Notes: generated from the letters alone by a model not told the origin. A stretch of 64,000 nt of DNA from Trichoderma breve (GCF_028502605.1 NC_079234.1:5332001-5396000); one strand, 5' to 3'. Positions 12,696-24,707 are shown, counted from the stretch's first letter. Made by a program: numbers and translations.

Positions 12696-13843
12696 TCATA
12701 GCTCGTCGAAGATCCGTAACGGCTCGTCTGCTAGTGGTGTTTCCCACGTACTCGTCGTCTCTGGTTTGTCGTCGTGGTTGTTTGCTGCAAGCACCTGCTC
12801 AACGCTTTGATGCTGTCCCTTGAACTCGGGCGTGGTATTTCTCCATGCGCCCCGAGCTCCAGAGTCGGCCTGTGCGACGGCGCCGCGGGAATTGTAGCTG
12901 AAAGCCATGAAGAGGAGGCCAACAATGCAAACAAGGACTGACAGAGCCGCCCAGATGAGCCTCAACCGCTTGCGCGTCTTCTCTTGCCACGCCCTGTCGG
13001 CGCGCTCCCAGCCCTCGATTTGCTTGCGCACCACATCCACTCGCTGTGCTAGCTTGTCGGCGGTCTGTCTTCCCAGGTGTATGCGACTCTGGAGAGTCTC
13101 GATCGTGGACTGCTGTGATTCAAAGTGCCCAATGCCGCGTAGCTGCTCTGTAACGTCCGTCTCGAGCTCGCGCGCGGCCATGTCGAATCCCTCTTGGAGG
13201 TCACACGACGCTTGCGCGAGGTCCTTGAGGGCCTTGACCATGACCTGCAAGCTGCTCGTCTTCTCCAGCAAGGCATAGTGTGTCTGGTCTAGCTGTCGGG
13301 TGGTCTCGGTCGAGAAGTTGCTGAGCTCCGTGAGAGACTGCCGCAGGTCACTGTTGTAGAGGAACCAGTATTAGCATGTATGTAATCTTACGTCTCGCAG
13401 CATCGCCCCGTGGTGACGTCTTACTCTGTGCTGGAAGATGCATTCTCCTTGCCATTTTCCTTGTTCTTTTGGAGCTTCTCCTTGACCTTTTCTTTTTCCT
13501 TTTCTTTGTCCTTGCTATCCCTGTCCCTTTCCTCCCTGCCCAGCCGCGTAAAGTCCAGCTTGTCGTCGCCGTCCTTTGAGATCAAGAGACTGGCGCGCCG
13601 GCTGTGGATCGGGCTGATGATGGGCGTCACCGGCCCCGACCGCGGCACGTCAACTGAGCGGCGCATCCTGTGTGCCTGTGTCTGTATCTGGGGGAGTGTT
13701 GGCGTCTCATCGTCGTCCAGCCTTTTCCGGGCTTGGAGTTTGTCGCCCATGACCTCCGTCGCCGACCGCTGGAGAACGTGCCGCACAGGCCTGGCTGGGG
13801 CTGCAGCTGCAGATGGAGACTCGGGCAGGTTTTGGGTCGACAT
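12696..13843 (-). CDS. Coiled-coil protein with a single C-terminal membrane segment
   Basis: I do not recognise a named family. Two exons, 13843-13425 and 13350-12696, give 357 residues. The first 140 residues are disordered and rich in Ser, Pro and Arg, and end in a Lys/Glu stretch. Residues about 141-260 form heptad-rich helices typical of a coiled coil. One hydrophobic segment (about 271-292) follows a basic KTRKRLR stretch, and a tail of about 65 polar residues comes last. This layout suggests a tail-proximal membrane anchor with the coiled coil on the cytosolic side, perhaps at the ER or nuclear envelope. The intron has a GTAAGA donor and ACAACAG acceptor and joins in phase. In-frame ATGs also exist at 13897 and 13882, so the N-terminus may be up to 18 residues longer. 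Function is unknown. Confidence 0.75.
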
Positions 13844-14757
13844 TGCCGCTGGTTGGACCGTCAGAGGGGCCCCCTTTTCCATCCGAGCATCGTGCATGCA
13901 TCCATTAGTTATCCACAAAACTGAAGGCCGGGCAGGTTGAACATACTGCCAGCAAAATTAAGTGGGGCCTTGCCCGGCAGCAAGCAAAATGACGACAATC
14001 CGGTTCACATGTCACGGCCTGTAGTTTGCTGATCACTTCAGGCTGTAAAGACATGTGAGCAGTCACTCTGGGTAGAGCTTTGATCATTATTCATTTTCGG
14101 TTTTTCTTTACATACTTCATTTATATCACCTTCAATTTTTCCCCAAGTTCTTTCTTTGCTTTAACATTTTATTGTTTCGGCAAGTCCGTCTCGAATATAT
14201 GTTTGTTCGTTTAATCAATGTGCTCCCCAACGCCATGCAAATGCAAGACCTCCAAAAAACCATCCGCCCATACCTAAGCATGCAAGGATCGCCCCATGCT
14301 ATAACTTGAAGTTGTAAGATGTAAGATGCAGGTACATAGGTATCCAGGCCCCAGCGCAGCTCAAAAGAAATCCCAGCAAAGTTCCACAGTCTGGCGAAAC
14401 CAAGTAATATCGATCATTCTAGCATGAAGTACTGGGCATATGATGCAGGCAAATCCGCAAACAGACCCAGACAGCTAGTAGTCCCGTTTTGCTGCAGAAC
14501 GAAAATAAGACCAAGTTCAGACTACTGCGAGCAGTGACTGGAGTCCATGGCGGTGAAGAGCTTGTCGCTACAGCCCCCCGTCCAACCGCTTGCTGCTCTT
14601 CCTGCTTCCTGGCCGTCCAAGTCCGGATGCCACAGTGCGCATCCGTTGCAAGCATGATGATTCTGCATACCGCCAGTACGAACATGTAGAATGCAGCACC
14701 ACGGGGTTTGCCGATGCAGTCTGATCCCAGTGTCTTTCTTCGGCGTGGATTCTCGGC
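13844..14757. other. Intergenic region between two minus-strand genes
   Basis: It holds the promoter of the coiled-coil gene and the 3' UTR of CGR1. No gene is seen; the short frames present are on both strands without domain-like content. Confidence 0.6.
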
Positions 14758-15249
14758 TCATGAGTTCAACAGCTTGTTTCGCTTCTCCTTGCGCTTCAAT
14801 CTCTCCACTCGCTTGCGGTGCATCTTTTCGGCCAGCTTCTCGTATCTTTCTCTCTCTTCCTTCTTTGCTCGCTTATCCCTGATGGCTTGGATCCGTCGCT
14901 GCGGGTTTGTTTGTAAGTAAATGCACTATAGATCAATCAACTCGCCAAATGCGAAGCACCACGTACCTGGCGCTCTTCCTCCTTCTCCTCCTTCATCTCC
15001 TTTTCCTTTGCCTTCATCTGCGCCATTGCAGCCCGCTCCTTAGTCCTCTGCTCATACGATGAGAGGCCTTTGGTCGGGCGAAACGCCTTCTTTGGAGCAT
15101 GCCATTGCATTCCTGTTGCCTCGATGTTAGTAGGAATCAGTGGTGGTGGTGATGCGCCAGGCCGGGATGCGCGTACCATTCTTGCGCATGCCATAAGGCT
15201 TTGTTGCCTTTTCAACCTTCTTTTCGACTGGAGTCTCCATTGTGGACAT
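14758..15249 (-). CDS. CGR1: rRNA-processing protein CGR1
   Basis: This is the small, highly basic nucleolar protein Cgr1, needed for pre-rRNA processing and 60S subunit assembly. Three exons, 15249-15177, 15112-14967 and 14898-14758, give 119 residues, close to the usual fungal length of about 115. The hallmark [13 protein letters not shown] segment follows the first intron. The C-terminal half is one long Arg/Lys/Glu helix ending in [12 protein letters not shown]. The last exon is only 141 bases and easily missed, but it joins exactly in phase (EERQ followed by RRIQAI). The first in-frame ATG has a second ATG three codons later. Family knowledge gives the function; the motif match is clear. 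Confidence 0.93.
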
Positions 15250-18200
15250 TTTGCCTTGTCCGATCCCTGATGAACTGGAGATCAAGCGACAGTTTGAGCA
15301 GTCTCCTCTTTGCGCCAGTTCACCAACTTTTTTTTTTTTTTGCCAGACAGCTATTGATGTGGGGCTAAGGCGGTGAGGGGTTGAAGCGCTTCTCCACCCA
15401 GGGGATCTTGACATTGTGAGTCTGGGAACTACAGTAAGGTACGCCAGTTTAGTGCCTTTCAGTGCAGTTTTAGCGGAGGATTCTCCGTACTTTCAGGTAC
15501 AGTTCCATCTGTCTTCTGGAACGGATGCGGGTTGCATTCGCCTCATCCGATGGTTGCACAACAGCAATGACACATGTCTGGCGCTCGAGTACAAAACAGT
15601 ACGTGGCAGCCTCGTCCATTTTGCCGGCACCATCTCATATTTTCACTTGGTACCTTGTAAGTAACTTGCACAGTTAATGATCAATCAATTCTCTACCAGG
15701 ACGGACACAACTTTCAAGCTGAAGCCGCGGTCCACCTCCCAAGGCCTCGCCGTCCATTCACACACTGACAACGCAGACTACCCGGCATCGCATTGTGTTG
15801 CGCTGCAGATGCAGGGGCGTCCGTACCGCTCCGATCTTTACGAAGACGAAGACGAGGTATCGTGCAGTACTAACATCACCTCCCCTGCCAGTGAAGACGA
15901 CTCTTCAGCAGGTCCCTTTAAATAAGCTGATGGATCTTATTTGCTTCTGCACACGCCTGCACGGAGATGTAACATGCCAGCACATGAATTTTGCCTATAT
16001 TACTACGAGCATGCGAACCAAATTATAATATACGTGATGTAATTGACAATCATGCCCAATAACATTTCTATTTACCGCAAACCGTCGTCATAGGCGATAA
16101 AGGGGCAAGCTGTTCAACGTTGTTACCTGTAGCTTCAGCATCATCGCAGGAGATTCCAGATTCCTAGACGGCCTCGGGCTGACGCCTCGCTAACATGTCC
16201 TGAACATGTCTATTTTTAATTTGCCTTGTTTCAGGCTCCAAGTTAATCTTCAAACATCCGCCGGGCGATCGGTGGATTCATTAATATTTCCCAACACAAA
16301 ACAGAAAAGGGTTTTGTGCCACGTACTCCCTTGTCGCTCACGATATTAAGAGAGGCTGAGACAGGTGATTGCATGGGGACGTGCCCTGTGCTCTGTCCAT
16401 TTAATGCAGGTACCACTAATACATCAATCAACACTGTACTGTACAGCTGCTGGTAGGTAGCAATTCGTCGAAGCTTTACGAGTGCAGCCATGCCATCAAG
16501 CACAAGGACAAGCCCTTCTCGTATGTATGACAACCACATGATCTATTGCAACCTCGATTCCGTTGCCATGGAGAGCTTCCGGTTTCCATATATCGACGAC
16601 TTTGTCACTGGGAAAATTACTTTTTCCTCCCTAGTGACAAAATCCATTCGGATTATGGACCCCTGGATGGTGGAGACTTGACGGGAAGGGGTTCCCTTGC
16701 GGGCTACTCGTACTAATAAGGCCTCCCATCATCCAAAGGGCAGTGGTTTGGGCCATTTACTGGCAAATTGCCGTAACAACAAGTTTCTTATGCATCCTTC
16801 AGCTGAGGGCAAGCAGCAGGGCTAAAATTTTCCGTCAGCCTGCATATCGTGTATCAAATAAGACACCATCATTCAACCCAAGAAAAAAGTTCCGTAGCTT
16901 CAAGGTTGTTGGAAGAATTCAAGTAAGTGTTAGTGGTCACTCAGGTACGAAGTACTCGTACTGCTAGGTAATTAGCACGGAGCACGCAGTCACATCGTCC
17001 ACGGGTACATGTTAGCACTAAATGAGCTAAATGATGAAACACGAAGAAGGGCCGGCGGGCCGGTTTTGCTGCCAGGCTGTCGGCGAAAGAACAAAAAGAA
17101 AAGAAAAGGAATACCTGCAGAATAAGAGAGAGAAGGAATCAAAACACGCGGGTTGGCTGAAAGGGTTGACCGATGCCAGCTGAGTCCGTGAGGCTAAGAT
17201 TGTCCGAACACCAGGTAGGTGTCGATTACGACCGCGGATAGGTGCAGACCAAATTGTTGATTGCATCTTGCACCCAACTGCGGCTAGGAAGAGTTGATCC
17301 GTATCTGCGGACGTCTGATTGGGGCTTCGTACCGCCTCGATGCCCCTGTCTGTGGAGCCTGGTGTCAATGTGCCGCATGAATCTACGGGTACAGGTCCTG
17401 TATAGGGCAGGGCAAGGCAAGGCAGGGCAAGGCAAGGCAAGCAAGGCAAGGCACCGTGACAGAGACTCTGTGTTTCCTGTCTTGCGTCAAAAGTTCGATT
17501 GCCGATGGGGCTCGTGACCAAAAGGAAGCATCCATAGAATCGACGATGGCCCTGCCCTTCCCGTCAGCCCCAGCTGATGGGCCTCCAAGGCAAGGGAGAG
17601 GGAAGAAGGGAACGCCGTCGAGGGCCGTGGGCGACACTGCGCACTCAATCTGGATGATAACTGACTGCAAGCGATGCACTGTATTTGCATATACCACCAC
17701 CTCGTTTCGGGTCACGAGGTGGCCATGGACAACCACAACGGGCCGGATAGTGCCAAGATGGACGTAGTATTACCACCAAGGCAGGAGATGGCCATTTATC
17801 CATGGATCAATAGTGTGCTTGTAGACACCTGTTATGCAAGCTGACAACAATAGGAAGGCGATTTAGCATTGGGCTCGCTTGTGGTTTTTCTTCTTCTTTT
17901 TCTTCCATCGCTGCCACGTTGAATCTGTTGGGCGCTTCCTTGTGATCTCGATACGCAAGGGACCTGCCTGAGTTGTCCAATAATACTACCTCGAGAGCCA
18001 GGCTGGATGGGGTGATTTTTGCCTCCCCCAGCTGCTACATATCTTGATCTCTCTTGAGGCTGTTGCCCGGTTGCAAGACTAGGCAGACTGGCTAATACCA
18101 GTAGTTCCAGTTCCGGGGTGATGCGGGAGCACTACGACAATGCGTGTGAGTGCTAACTTGTTAGCGCTTCGTACTGAGGGCCGTAGGTAGTATCTCTGAC

Positions 18201-19688
18201 TTGTCTTGTACATTGATGTATATAGCAATTGATAAAAGGGAGGGCGTGGAAGAGACCTACTCGTACTCTGCATGTAAACAGCGCACTTCGCATGCAAGGC
18301 TGCTTTTGGTTGCCCGCAACTGAACGGTTGTGTCTTTTACTGAGTCCCGTGAGCAAAACAGACGGACCTTCTGGGCTAGAAGAAATACGTACCAGGTACA
18401 TGCACTTATCGGCCCTGTACCTTAGTACATGTAAGGGGACACCACCACCACGAAGCACACGCAAAAGGGCTGACAGGGACATTTCGAGATTCTGCCAATG
18501 GCAGCGGCAGGCGGCGGCTGGGGATGCAGATGGCCTAGAATAGATCCATGGGTCATTCTGACTTGTCTTGTTCCTATGCTCGTGCTAATGTCCCTGTTGT
18601 AGACGTGCCTTAGTGCTGGCCCGCACCACGGCACTGTGTGGGCGCGCGCTGAGTTCGTTCGCTAAAAGTACGAATTGCTGCGCTGCGATGGAGGAGGAGG
18701 CATTTAACGGTGGCGAATGGCGGTTTTGACGGGCGGTTGGTGCCTTTGGTACCTTTGTGGCTGTCCCGAGGCAGGGAGGTACCTTGGTTGCTAACGCAGG
18801 TACTTGAGTGTGTTGAGACATTCCAACTGGATCGCGTCCCCCGGCAAGGTATCTGCTCAGGTACCTGCTCAGGTCCTCGGACTGCCCTCTTGTCTCTTGT
18901 ACCCGCACCGTCGAACCCATTTTGTGCACAAGGCCGCACAGGGTTAGCGCCGGCCAGCGTGCATGTGTACCCAGTACTTGTCGCAAGGGCTTGCTGAGAT
19001 GTCTGGGGACAGACAATAATCCGCATTTCGCTGTGGGGACCGGGCCCTTTAGCGCGCTCGTACCCCGAGCAGTAGGTACCAGGCACACAGGCAGGGATCC
19101 ATTGCTCCTGCTTGTCTTCCTCCAGTTTCCGGCCCCCCCCCATATTTTCCATCTTTCTCTTCTTCCCAAAAATCTTCCTTTCTAATCCTATCCACGCCAT
19201 CCAAAACTTTAACCATTTGGTGCAATTCCAGCTACGCTTTTCGAAGTTGTTGCTGGTTTTGGCCGTCCACTCATTTGCCCCGATTTTTGAACTTGATTCT
19301 CTTCAGCATTGCATTTTACCTTTTTTTTCTCTTCTTTTCTATTCTCTTCACATCTTTGTCGCATCATTCGAGCCGCCGTTGATACACTGGTACGCATCGC
19401 CAATCCCATCTCATCCTCCTTCTAGCGACGCAGCCGCCGTCTGTGAATCGACCGCTCATGACTCTCTATAGACTCGGATTTTAATCAAATCTCATCTGCT
19501 TCGGCCTGTTCTATATCGCCATTGTACTTTTTCAGACGAAGAAACGGGAAGAAATCGGATAAAACAACGCCGCGACCGAACCCCCCAACAAAGCACCATC
19601 ACCATAGCACATTCACGTCCTCTCTATGGTACACCATTATTCAATCTAGTCGCTCATCGATGTTATTGCCACCCCACGGCCGGAAGCA
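15250..19688. other. Long gene-free region
   Basis: No gene is seen in these 4.4 kb. Frames of 90-196 residues occur on both strands, especially at 17.0-17.7 kb and 18.6-19.2 kb. They overlap each other, have skewed composition and show no domain. The stretch 18.7-19.1 kb is rich in GGTAC-containing words. From about 19.13 kb the DNA becomes T/C-rich and looks like the promoter and leader of the gene starting at 19689. Confidence 0.55.
17405..17453. repeat. GGCAA pentanucleotide repeat
   Basis: About nine imperfect copies of GGCAA (with GGCAG and GCAA variants) stand in tandem. It is a simple-sequence repeat in gene-free DNA with no evident role. Confidence 0.85.
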
Positions 19689-22619
19689 ATGATGGCAACC
19701 GCACTCTACAGCCCCGAGCGAGCAGCCGTTGCTTCGCCTGTCCACAACATGGAGGGGGCTGTGGACTTTCTTGCTTCCTTGGACGACGCGACTACAACGT
19801 CTCTTGCTCAAGGATCCGCGTCTCATGGCTCCCTGCCTCCTCCTAACCCTCATTTCTCGTTCCCCGCAGCACCTCCCTCTCCGGCACACGATTCGATTGC
19901 CAAGCGGAGGCGCCCTCTGTCCGCAGTGGAAATGCACACAAGATCCCTCAGCATAGCCGTGGACAGTTCTCGACACGCTGCGCTACCGGCATTCAGCTTC
20001 AATCCCGGTGCTTCTCTTCCTCCAGATTCTCGCGCTTTTCTCAGCCCACCCCATTCTCCGAGTTCTGCTAAACCCATCCCTGGATCTGCTGCCAATCGCC
20101 CCATGGGCCATGGGCATAGAAGGGGCGGCAGCGAGTTTGTTGGCGGTCGTCTTCGGGAAGGAAGCACAATTGCCGTCATGAGCACTAGCCCGCCAAAGAA
20201 TGAATTCGACATGAGTACAGCCTCTCTGCAGCCACCACCACGCAGAGGACATCGCCGAGGCATGTCTGCCACTATTCCCGCAACTGACCTCCCGATCCTT
20301 TTCGCTCCACCAGCCATCGGCTCTCTGCCTCAAGGAAACAGCGCTCCCAACAGCCCTACAATATTCGGACGCAAAGATGATTTGCCTCTCATTGGCCCCG
20401 ACTTCCCCTTGCCGGAGCCGATGCAATTAGGAAAAGAAAAGAGTGCAGAGAATCCCAAGCCCTCTCATCTCGCCCCTGAAGAACCATGGAAGATGGGCAA
20501 GCCGATGATGCGTGCGAGAGTCGGATTTTCGGATACGCTGGAATTCATTCCTCGACCGCTCTCACTGGTTTCAAATGATACGTCCAGCACTGTAACTGCA
20601 CGACCCGGCCATTCAGTCTCTGGCAGCCTCTCCTCAATCGTCTCGATTTCCGAACTTAACAATCGAGACGGCTCCTCACCGCTAGCGCGGACACCAACTG
20701 GTGAACCTCAAGAGTCAAGACCAAGCACCGCCGGCGCTGTTTTGGAACGCACCGCAGAGCTTGAGCCGCCTACTTCTCCCCGCCGTCGAAACTCGATTCC
20801 TGCCCTCGTCAACATCGCCGATGCTGATCCTACAGACTCAAACATGTCAACTCCTACCAAACCTGCCAAACGTTGGTCCTTCTTTGGATTAGACGCCTTT
20901 GCCTCCGGATCCCCCATGAAGAGGCGGTCAAGCACCTCCAGTTCTTCAGATTCTACGCCCCGCCCCATTGATGGAATTTCCTGCTCTGATCGTGGGTCGG
21001 AATCCTCATTAGAAACCTCAGAAGCTCCTCCTTCAAAGCCAAAGAAGGCAGGCAAGAAGGGCGACAAGAAGAAGAAGAGAAAGAGCAAGAAGGAGAAGAA
21101 GGAGAAAAAGGAGAAGAAGGAAGAGGAGAAGAGAGAGAAGAAGGAGGAGAAGGAGAAGAAGAAAGAGGAGAGCAAAGAGGAGAAGAAAGATGATAAGAAG
21201 GCCAAAGGCTGGGCGGGCACAATCTTGCCTTTGAAGAGCCACAAGAAGCGTGGCAAATCAAGCGCAGTTCGACCACCAACACCGCCAGCTTCTGTCTTCC
21301 ATCCCGAAGACGAGGAAGAAGATGAACCCGAAAGCATCACTCAAGAACCGTCAGTCGAACCACCCACAATAAGCATCACCGAATCGCCACCTTTACCTGA
21401 GCCGACAAAAAGTCTGTCAGAGGATGTGTCTTATCCCATGATTGATCTTGACGCTGCTCTTGGTCCCTTCAACACTCCCCTGTCCTACAATCCTGAATGG
21501 GAGGCTGCTCAACGTGCTGCAGGCACTCCAGGTAGCAGAAGGCGCCTTCACAGTGCTCAAGGCTTGAAGGGCTTTAGCGGTCCTGGCATGCATTATCACC
21601 GACGTGCCGAGTCGGCCCCTGATCTTCCTCCTTTTGACTTCCGCTCCTCGATTCACCGATTCGGCAGCAGCTCCACCATGGCTGATGTGTTTGAAGAGGA
21701 TGAGGAGGATGACGACGGCAAAGGCAACGCCAGAACTAGACTTGAAACTAGCGAAGAAACCAGCGAGGAATCTGATGGCGAAACCACACCCCCGGCAGTC
21801 ATGCCTATCCTGAAAGAGCCCTTTGTCGGCCCAAGCGACAAGGCCTTGGGCAAGATGCGCCGCGGAAGCGCCGGGATGGTTGAGAGAGAATCATTCAACT
21901 CGCACGCCGCACGGGCCGAGGTTTCCAATGTCCCATTCCAAGATGATACAATCATGGAGGAGTTTACGCTTCCCATCTTCCGGGCCCCGACATTCCAAGG
22001 CCGCAGGGAATCCGTCGACTCAGGAGCACCCTCAGCCCCATCTCCGAGACAGCGCCCTGCTACTGCTGAGTTATTAGTAGATGAGCCTCTCGCTCTTCCC
22101 AGTGCCAGTACCACGCCTCTCAGCCCCTACTCGGCTAGCTATGCTTCTTCTTCTCATCCCTCTCCACGGTCGCCAATGTCAATTGACGCCCAGCGCATTT
22201 CCACCGCGCCTTCATCCGTCACTGACGACAGCTTCCACTCTCTCCTCATGGGGGAGCCGGGGCCCGAAGTCAGGATCTCAATGGATTACGACATCCCGTC
22301 CCTCGCATCTAGCAACTCCGCCATGACCCGTGACAGCACTTTCATCCCTGTCCCACGACCACGTCAACCTCTCTCCCGTGATCAACGTCCCGTGTCCATG
22401 TCCGCCCCGTTTGGACGCAGACGATCCAGCTTGGCAAGCCTTAGCCGGCTCATTAGCAGCTCTCATGGCGAGAGAAGCAAGCTCTCCATGGAAGTCACTC
22501 TAGATAATGAGCCGGAATCGAAGAAATCAAAGAGCAAAACCAAGCGGCTAGGACGGATGATGCAGTTTTGGAAACCGAGCAAAGATGATAAATCGATCAA
22601 AGATGATAAAAGCGCTTGA
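19689..22619 (+). CDS. Disordered Pro/Ser-rich protein with NDR-kinase substrate motifs
   Basis: A single exon encodes 976 residues. The sequence resembles fungal proteins annotated as cell wall proline-rich proteins, but there is no signal peptide, so a cytoplasmic role is more likely. It is almost wholly low-complexity. Four HxRxxS sites, the consensus of NDR/LATS kinases such as Cbk1 and COT-1, lie at S88, S148, S193 and S642. An FSFP motif at 56-59 fits the Cbk1 docking consensus [YF]xFP. Many basic RRxS sites also occur. A Lys/Glu block of about 55 residues (near 449-505) may be a single alpha helix. A basic C-terminus ends in KDDKS-type repeats. Two ATGs are adjacent at the start; the first was chosen. 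A role in COT-1 dependent polarity or cell-wall control is inferred. Confidence 0.85.
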   Translation: MMATALYSPERAAVASPVHNMEGAVDFLASLDDATTTSLAQGSASHGSLPPPNPHFSFPAAPPSPAHDSIAKRRRPLSAVEMHTRSLSIAVDSSRHAALPAFSFNPGASLPPDSRAFLSPPHSPSSAKPIPGSAANRPMGHGHRRGGSEFVGGRLREGSTIAVMSTSPPKNEFDMSTASLQPPPRRGHRRGMSATIPATDLPILFAPPAIGSLPQGNSAPNSPTIFGRKDDLPLIGPDFPLPEPMQLGKEKSAENPKPSHLAPEEPWKMGKPMMRARVGFSDTLEFIPRPLSLVSNDTSSTVTARPGHSVSGSLSSIVSISELNNRDGSSPLARTPTGEPQESRPSTAGAVLERTAELEPPTSPRRRNSIPALVNIADADPTDSNMSTPTKPAKRWSFFGLDAFASGSPMKRRSSTSSSSDSTPRPIDGISCSDRGSESSLETSEAPPSKPKKAGKKGDKKKKRKSKKEKKEKKEKKEEEKREKKEEKEKKKEESKEEKKDDKKAKGWAGTILPLKSHKKRGKSSAVRPPTPPASVFHPEDEEEDEPESITQEPSVEPPTISITESPPLPEPTKSLSEDVSYPMIDLDAALGPFNTPLSYNPEWEAAQRAAGTPGSRRRLHSAQGLKGFSGPGMHYHRRAESAPDLPPFDFRSSIHRFGSSSTMADVFEEDEEDDDGKGNARTRLETSEETSEESDGETTPPAVMPILKEPFVGPSDKALGKMRRGSAGMVERESFNSHAARAEVSNVPFQDDTIMEEFTLPIFRAPTFQGRRESVDSGAPSAPSPRQRPATAELLVDEPLALPSASTTPLSPYSASYASSSHPSPRSPMSIDAQRISTAPSSVTDDSFHSLLMGEPGPEVRISMDYDIPSLASSNSAMTRDSTFIPVPRPRQPLSRDQRPVSMSAPFGRRRSSLASLSRLISSSHGERSKLSMEVTLDNEPESKKSKSKTKRLGRMMQFWKPSKDDKSIKDDKSA

Positions 22620-23793
22620 ACTTTACAGCGAAGAGGAGAGAGGCACGAAGAATTTACGAAGCAGAGTTTCGCCGACTGAGACTCTGCTTTGACGAACTTA
22701 TATGTATTCTATGTAGCGCATGCTTTCAAACCAAAAAAATCCTTTTTTCGCCTACGCCTTATGGACACTGGATCTATCTGAAGCCTTTTTCATCGCCGTG
22801 TGCTTGCGAGTCATTTATTGATTGAAGATATGCCGAAGCCAGTTTGTGAAAGGAGTCGAGATTTTTTTTCTTTATTAAAGCAGAGACTTGAGAAGATGTT
22901 GTCTCATGTTTGCGATTTCTCACAATGAGCTCTACAAAGAGAGTCGTCACCGCACACATAGCGGGTGCGAACAGGGAATTGGCGTTTGACGATAAGCATG
23001 AACATTGCTATTTTTGCACGATGAGTACATTTTTTGTGCTCTTTTGATTTTTTAAAACCAATCTATTTTTTTTTTCTCTTTTTGGCCTTTGTTTTGGATG
23101 GTTGGCGGATCAGGAGGGGAAGTTGGAAGGGTTTATGGAGAAGGAATTTCGACGAAAGCAATCATGTCGAATTTGGAATTTTTTTTACTATTATTCGTGG
23201 TACTCTGGGACCTCGGGCAATTCACAATCTGGAGATCACTGGGTGGTATGCAAACGTTCAAGGTCAAATGGGAGGGCCATTTGCTTTTTTTGACGAATGA
23301 GTTTGCCGATTTGGCTGCTGATAGAGTTGCTTCTTTTTTTTTGAAAGACATATTCATAGCAGATTTAGCTAGTGGAATTGAGTGCTGAACCGAGCGAAGT
23401 TTTAAAAAGAAAAACAATTTACAATATTTCAAGATTTACTTGTGACGGAAGTTTCTTTGTGATTGATAGTTGAGTCTCTCTTACTTTACGATAAATCGCA
23501 TGTACAGTATTGGTGAAGATTGTATTTAAGTGTAGATACCGAGGTAAAATGACCAAGTATCGACCAAGTAGGATATAATGTTGCAAACAATTTGCTCTGT
23601 CTTTGATACAAAAAGAGTCATAAGCCGTAACACGTCATAAAATGGTGAGAGATAGAATGATAAAAAAAGAAAAGAAGAAAAGAAGAAGAAAAAAAGTCGT
23701 ATCCAGTCGTATGCCAAAGACAAACATCAACCCTCCCAACGCCGTCCCCATCTCGTCACATCGTCACACAATCAGGGCCCTCTCTCTTTAGTG
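22620..23793. other. Convergent 3' intergenic region
   Basis: It is strongly AT-rich with many T and A runs, as expected for the 3' UTRs of the two converging genes. No gene is seen. Confidence 0.6.
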
Positions 23794-24707
23794 CTATGAA
23801 AAGAACTTGGACACGCCCTTGCGGAAACCGTCCATCATGCCGCCCTCCTGGCCGCGATCATCGTAGTAGCTGGCCTTGCGCTCCCACTGTAAGTCACCGC
23901 TGCGGCCGCGCTCGACACGAGAGCCGCGGGCATACGACTGGCCAGCGGCATTAGCATATGACTGCCCTGCGGCATTGGCGTACGAGTGGCCGGCGGCACT
24001 GGCAATGGCGTTGCCGCTGGCGTTGGGGTTGCCATACTCGCCGGCCATGCGCACAGCATCGCCCACAGCACTGAAGGGGTCGCCCGTGGCGGCGCGCTTG
24101 GCCACGCCCAGCATGCGCTCGAGCGAGGGCGGGATGCGGAGGCCAAAGCGCGCCAGCAGGGCCGTCAGGGCGCCTCCGGTGACGAGGGGCAGGATGACGA
24201 GGAAGAAGACCTTCCACGGGTGGCGCTTGGCGTAGTGCTGCAGATCGCGGAGGAGTCGCTTGAGTTGCTTGATGCAGCGCTGGACGAAGCCCTCACGAGG
24301 AGAGCGTTTGTAGTACGAGGGACGGCCTTAACAAAGATTATCGAGTTAGCATTCATGTTTTTGTCACGTAGAAATCATGATCAGTAGCACGTACTGCTTC
24401 CAAACAGGCTGGAGCGGCTGTTGTTACCGCCGCCCAGGCCAAAGAACGAGCCCTTGGAGCCGCTGTGCCTGCGGTGGCCGCTCTCGCCGCCAAAGATTCC
24501 GCCGCGGTTCCGGGAGCGCGACCTGTCCCTGTCCCGTTCACGTTCGCGATCTCGAGATCGGTCCCGGGAGCGGGATCGTGACGGCGAGTGCGAGTGCGAG
24601 CGGCGCTTCTTGTGGCCGTGGCGGCTGCTCCTCGCGTGGTGACGAGACGAGCGGCCACTCTGGCTGACGGCGTCGCCGTACTGGTCGAGCAGGCTTGAGG
24701 AGCCCAT
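23794..24707 (-). CDS. Small SR-rich single-pass membrane protein
   Basis: I do not recognise a named family. Exons 24707-24395 and 24326-23794 join in phase to give 281 residues. Residues 25-75 are an Arg/Ser-Asp block of RS, RD and RE dipeptides like splicing-factor RS domains. Residues 75-105 are Gly/Ser-rich. A basic amphipathic helix (120-140) leads to one hydrophobic segment (144-163). The C-terminal part holds near-identical units of the form HSYANAAGQ-SYANAAGQ-SYARG and ends with a GVSKFFS helix. The protein could be anchored in the ER or nuclear membrane with the RS block exposed. The neighbour gene to the right is divergent, about 1.4 kb away. Confidence 0.78.

Noticed and set aside
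12076..12747. 223-residue minus-strand open frame
   Set aside because: It overlaps the last exon of the coiled-coil membrane protein in another frame. It is Ala/Arg/Thr-rich without domain features, so it is probably chance.
18585..19200. Two overlapping minus-strand frames of about 195 residues
   Set aside because: They read the same DNA in two frames, have no recognisable motif, and overlap plus-strand frames and a promoter-like region. One frame being long does not support coding.
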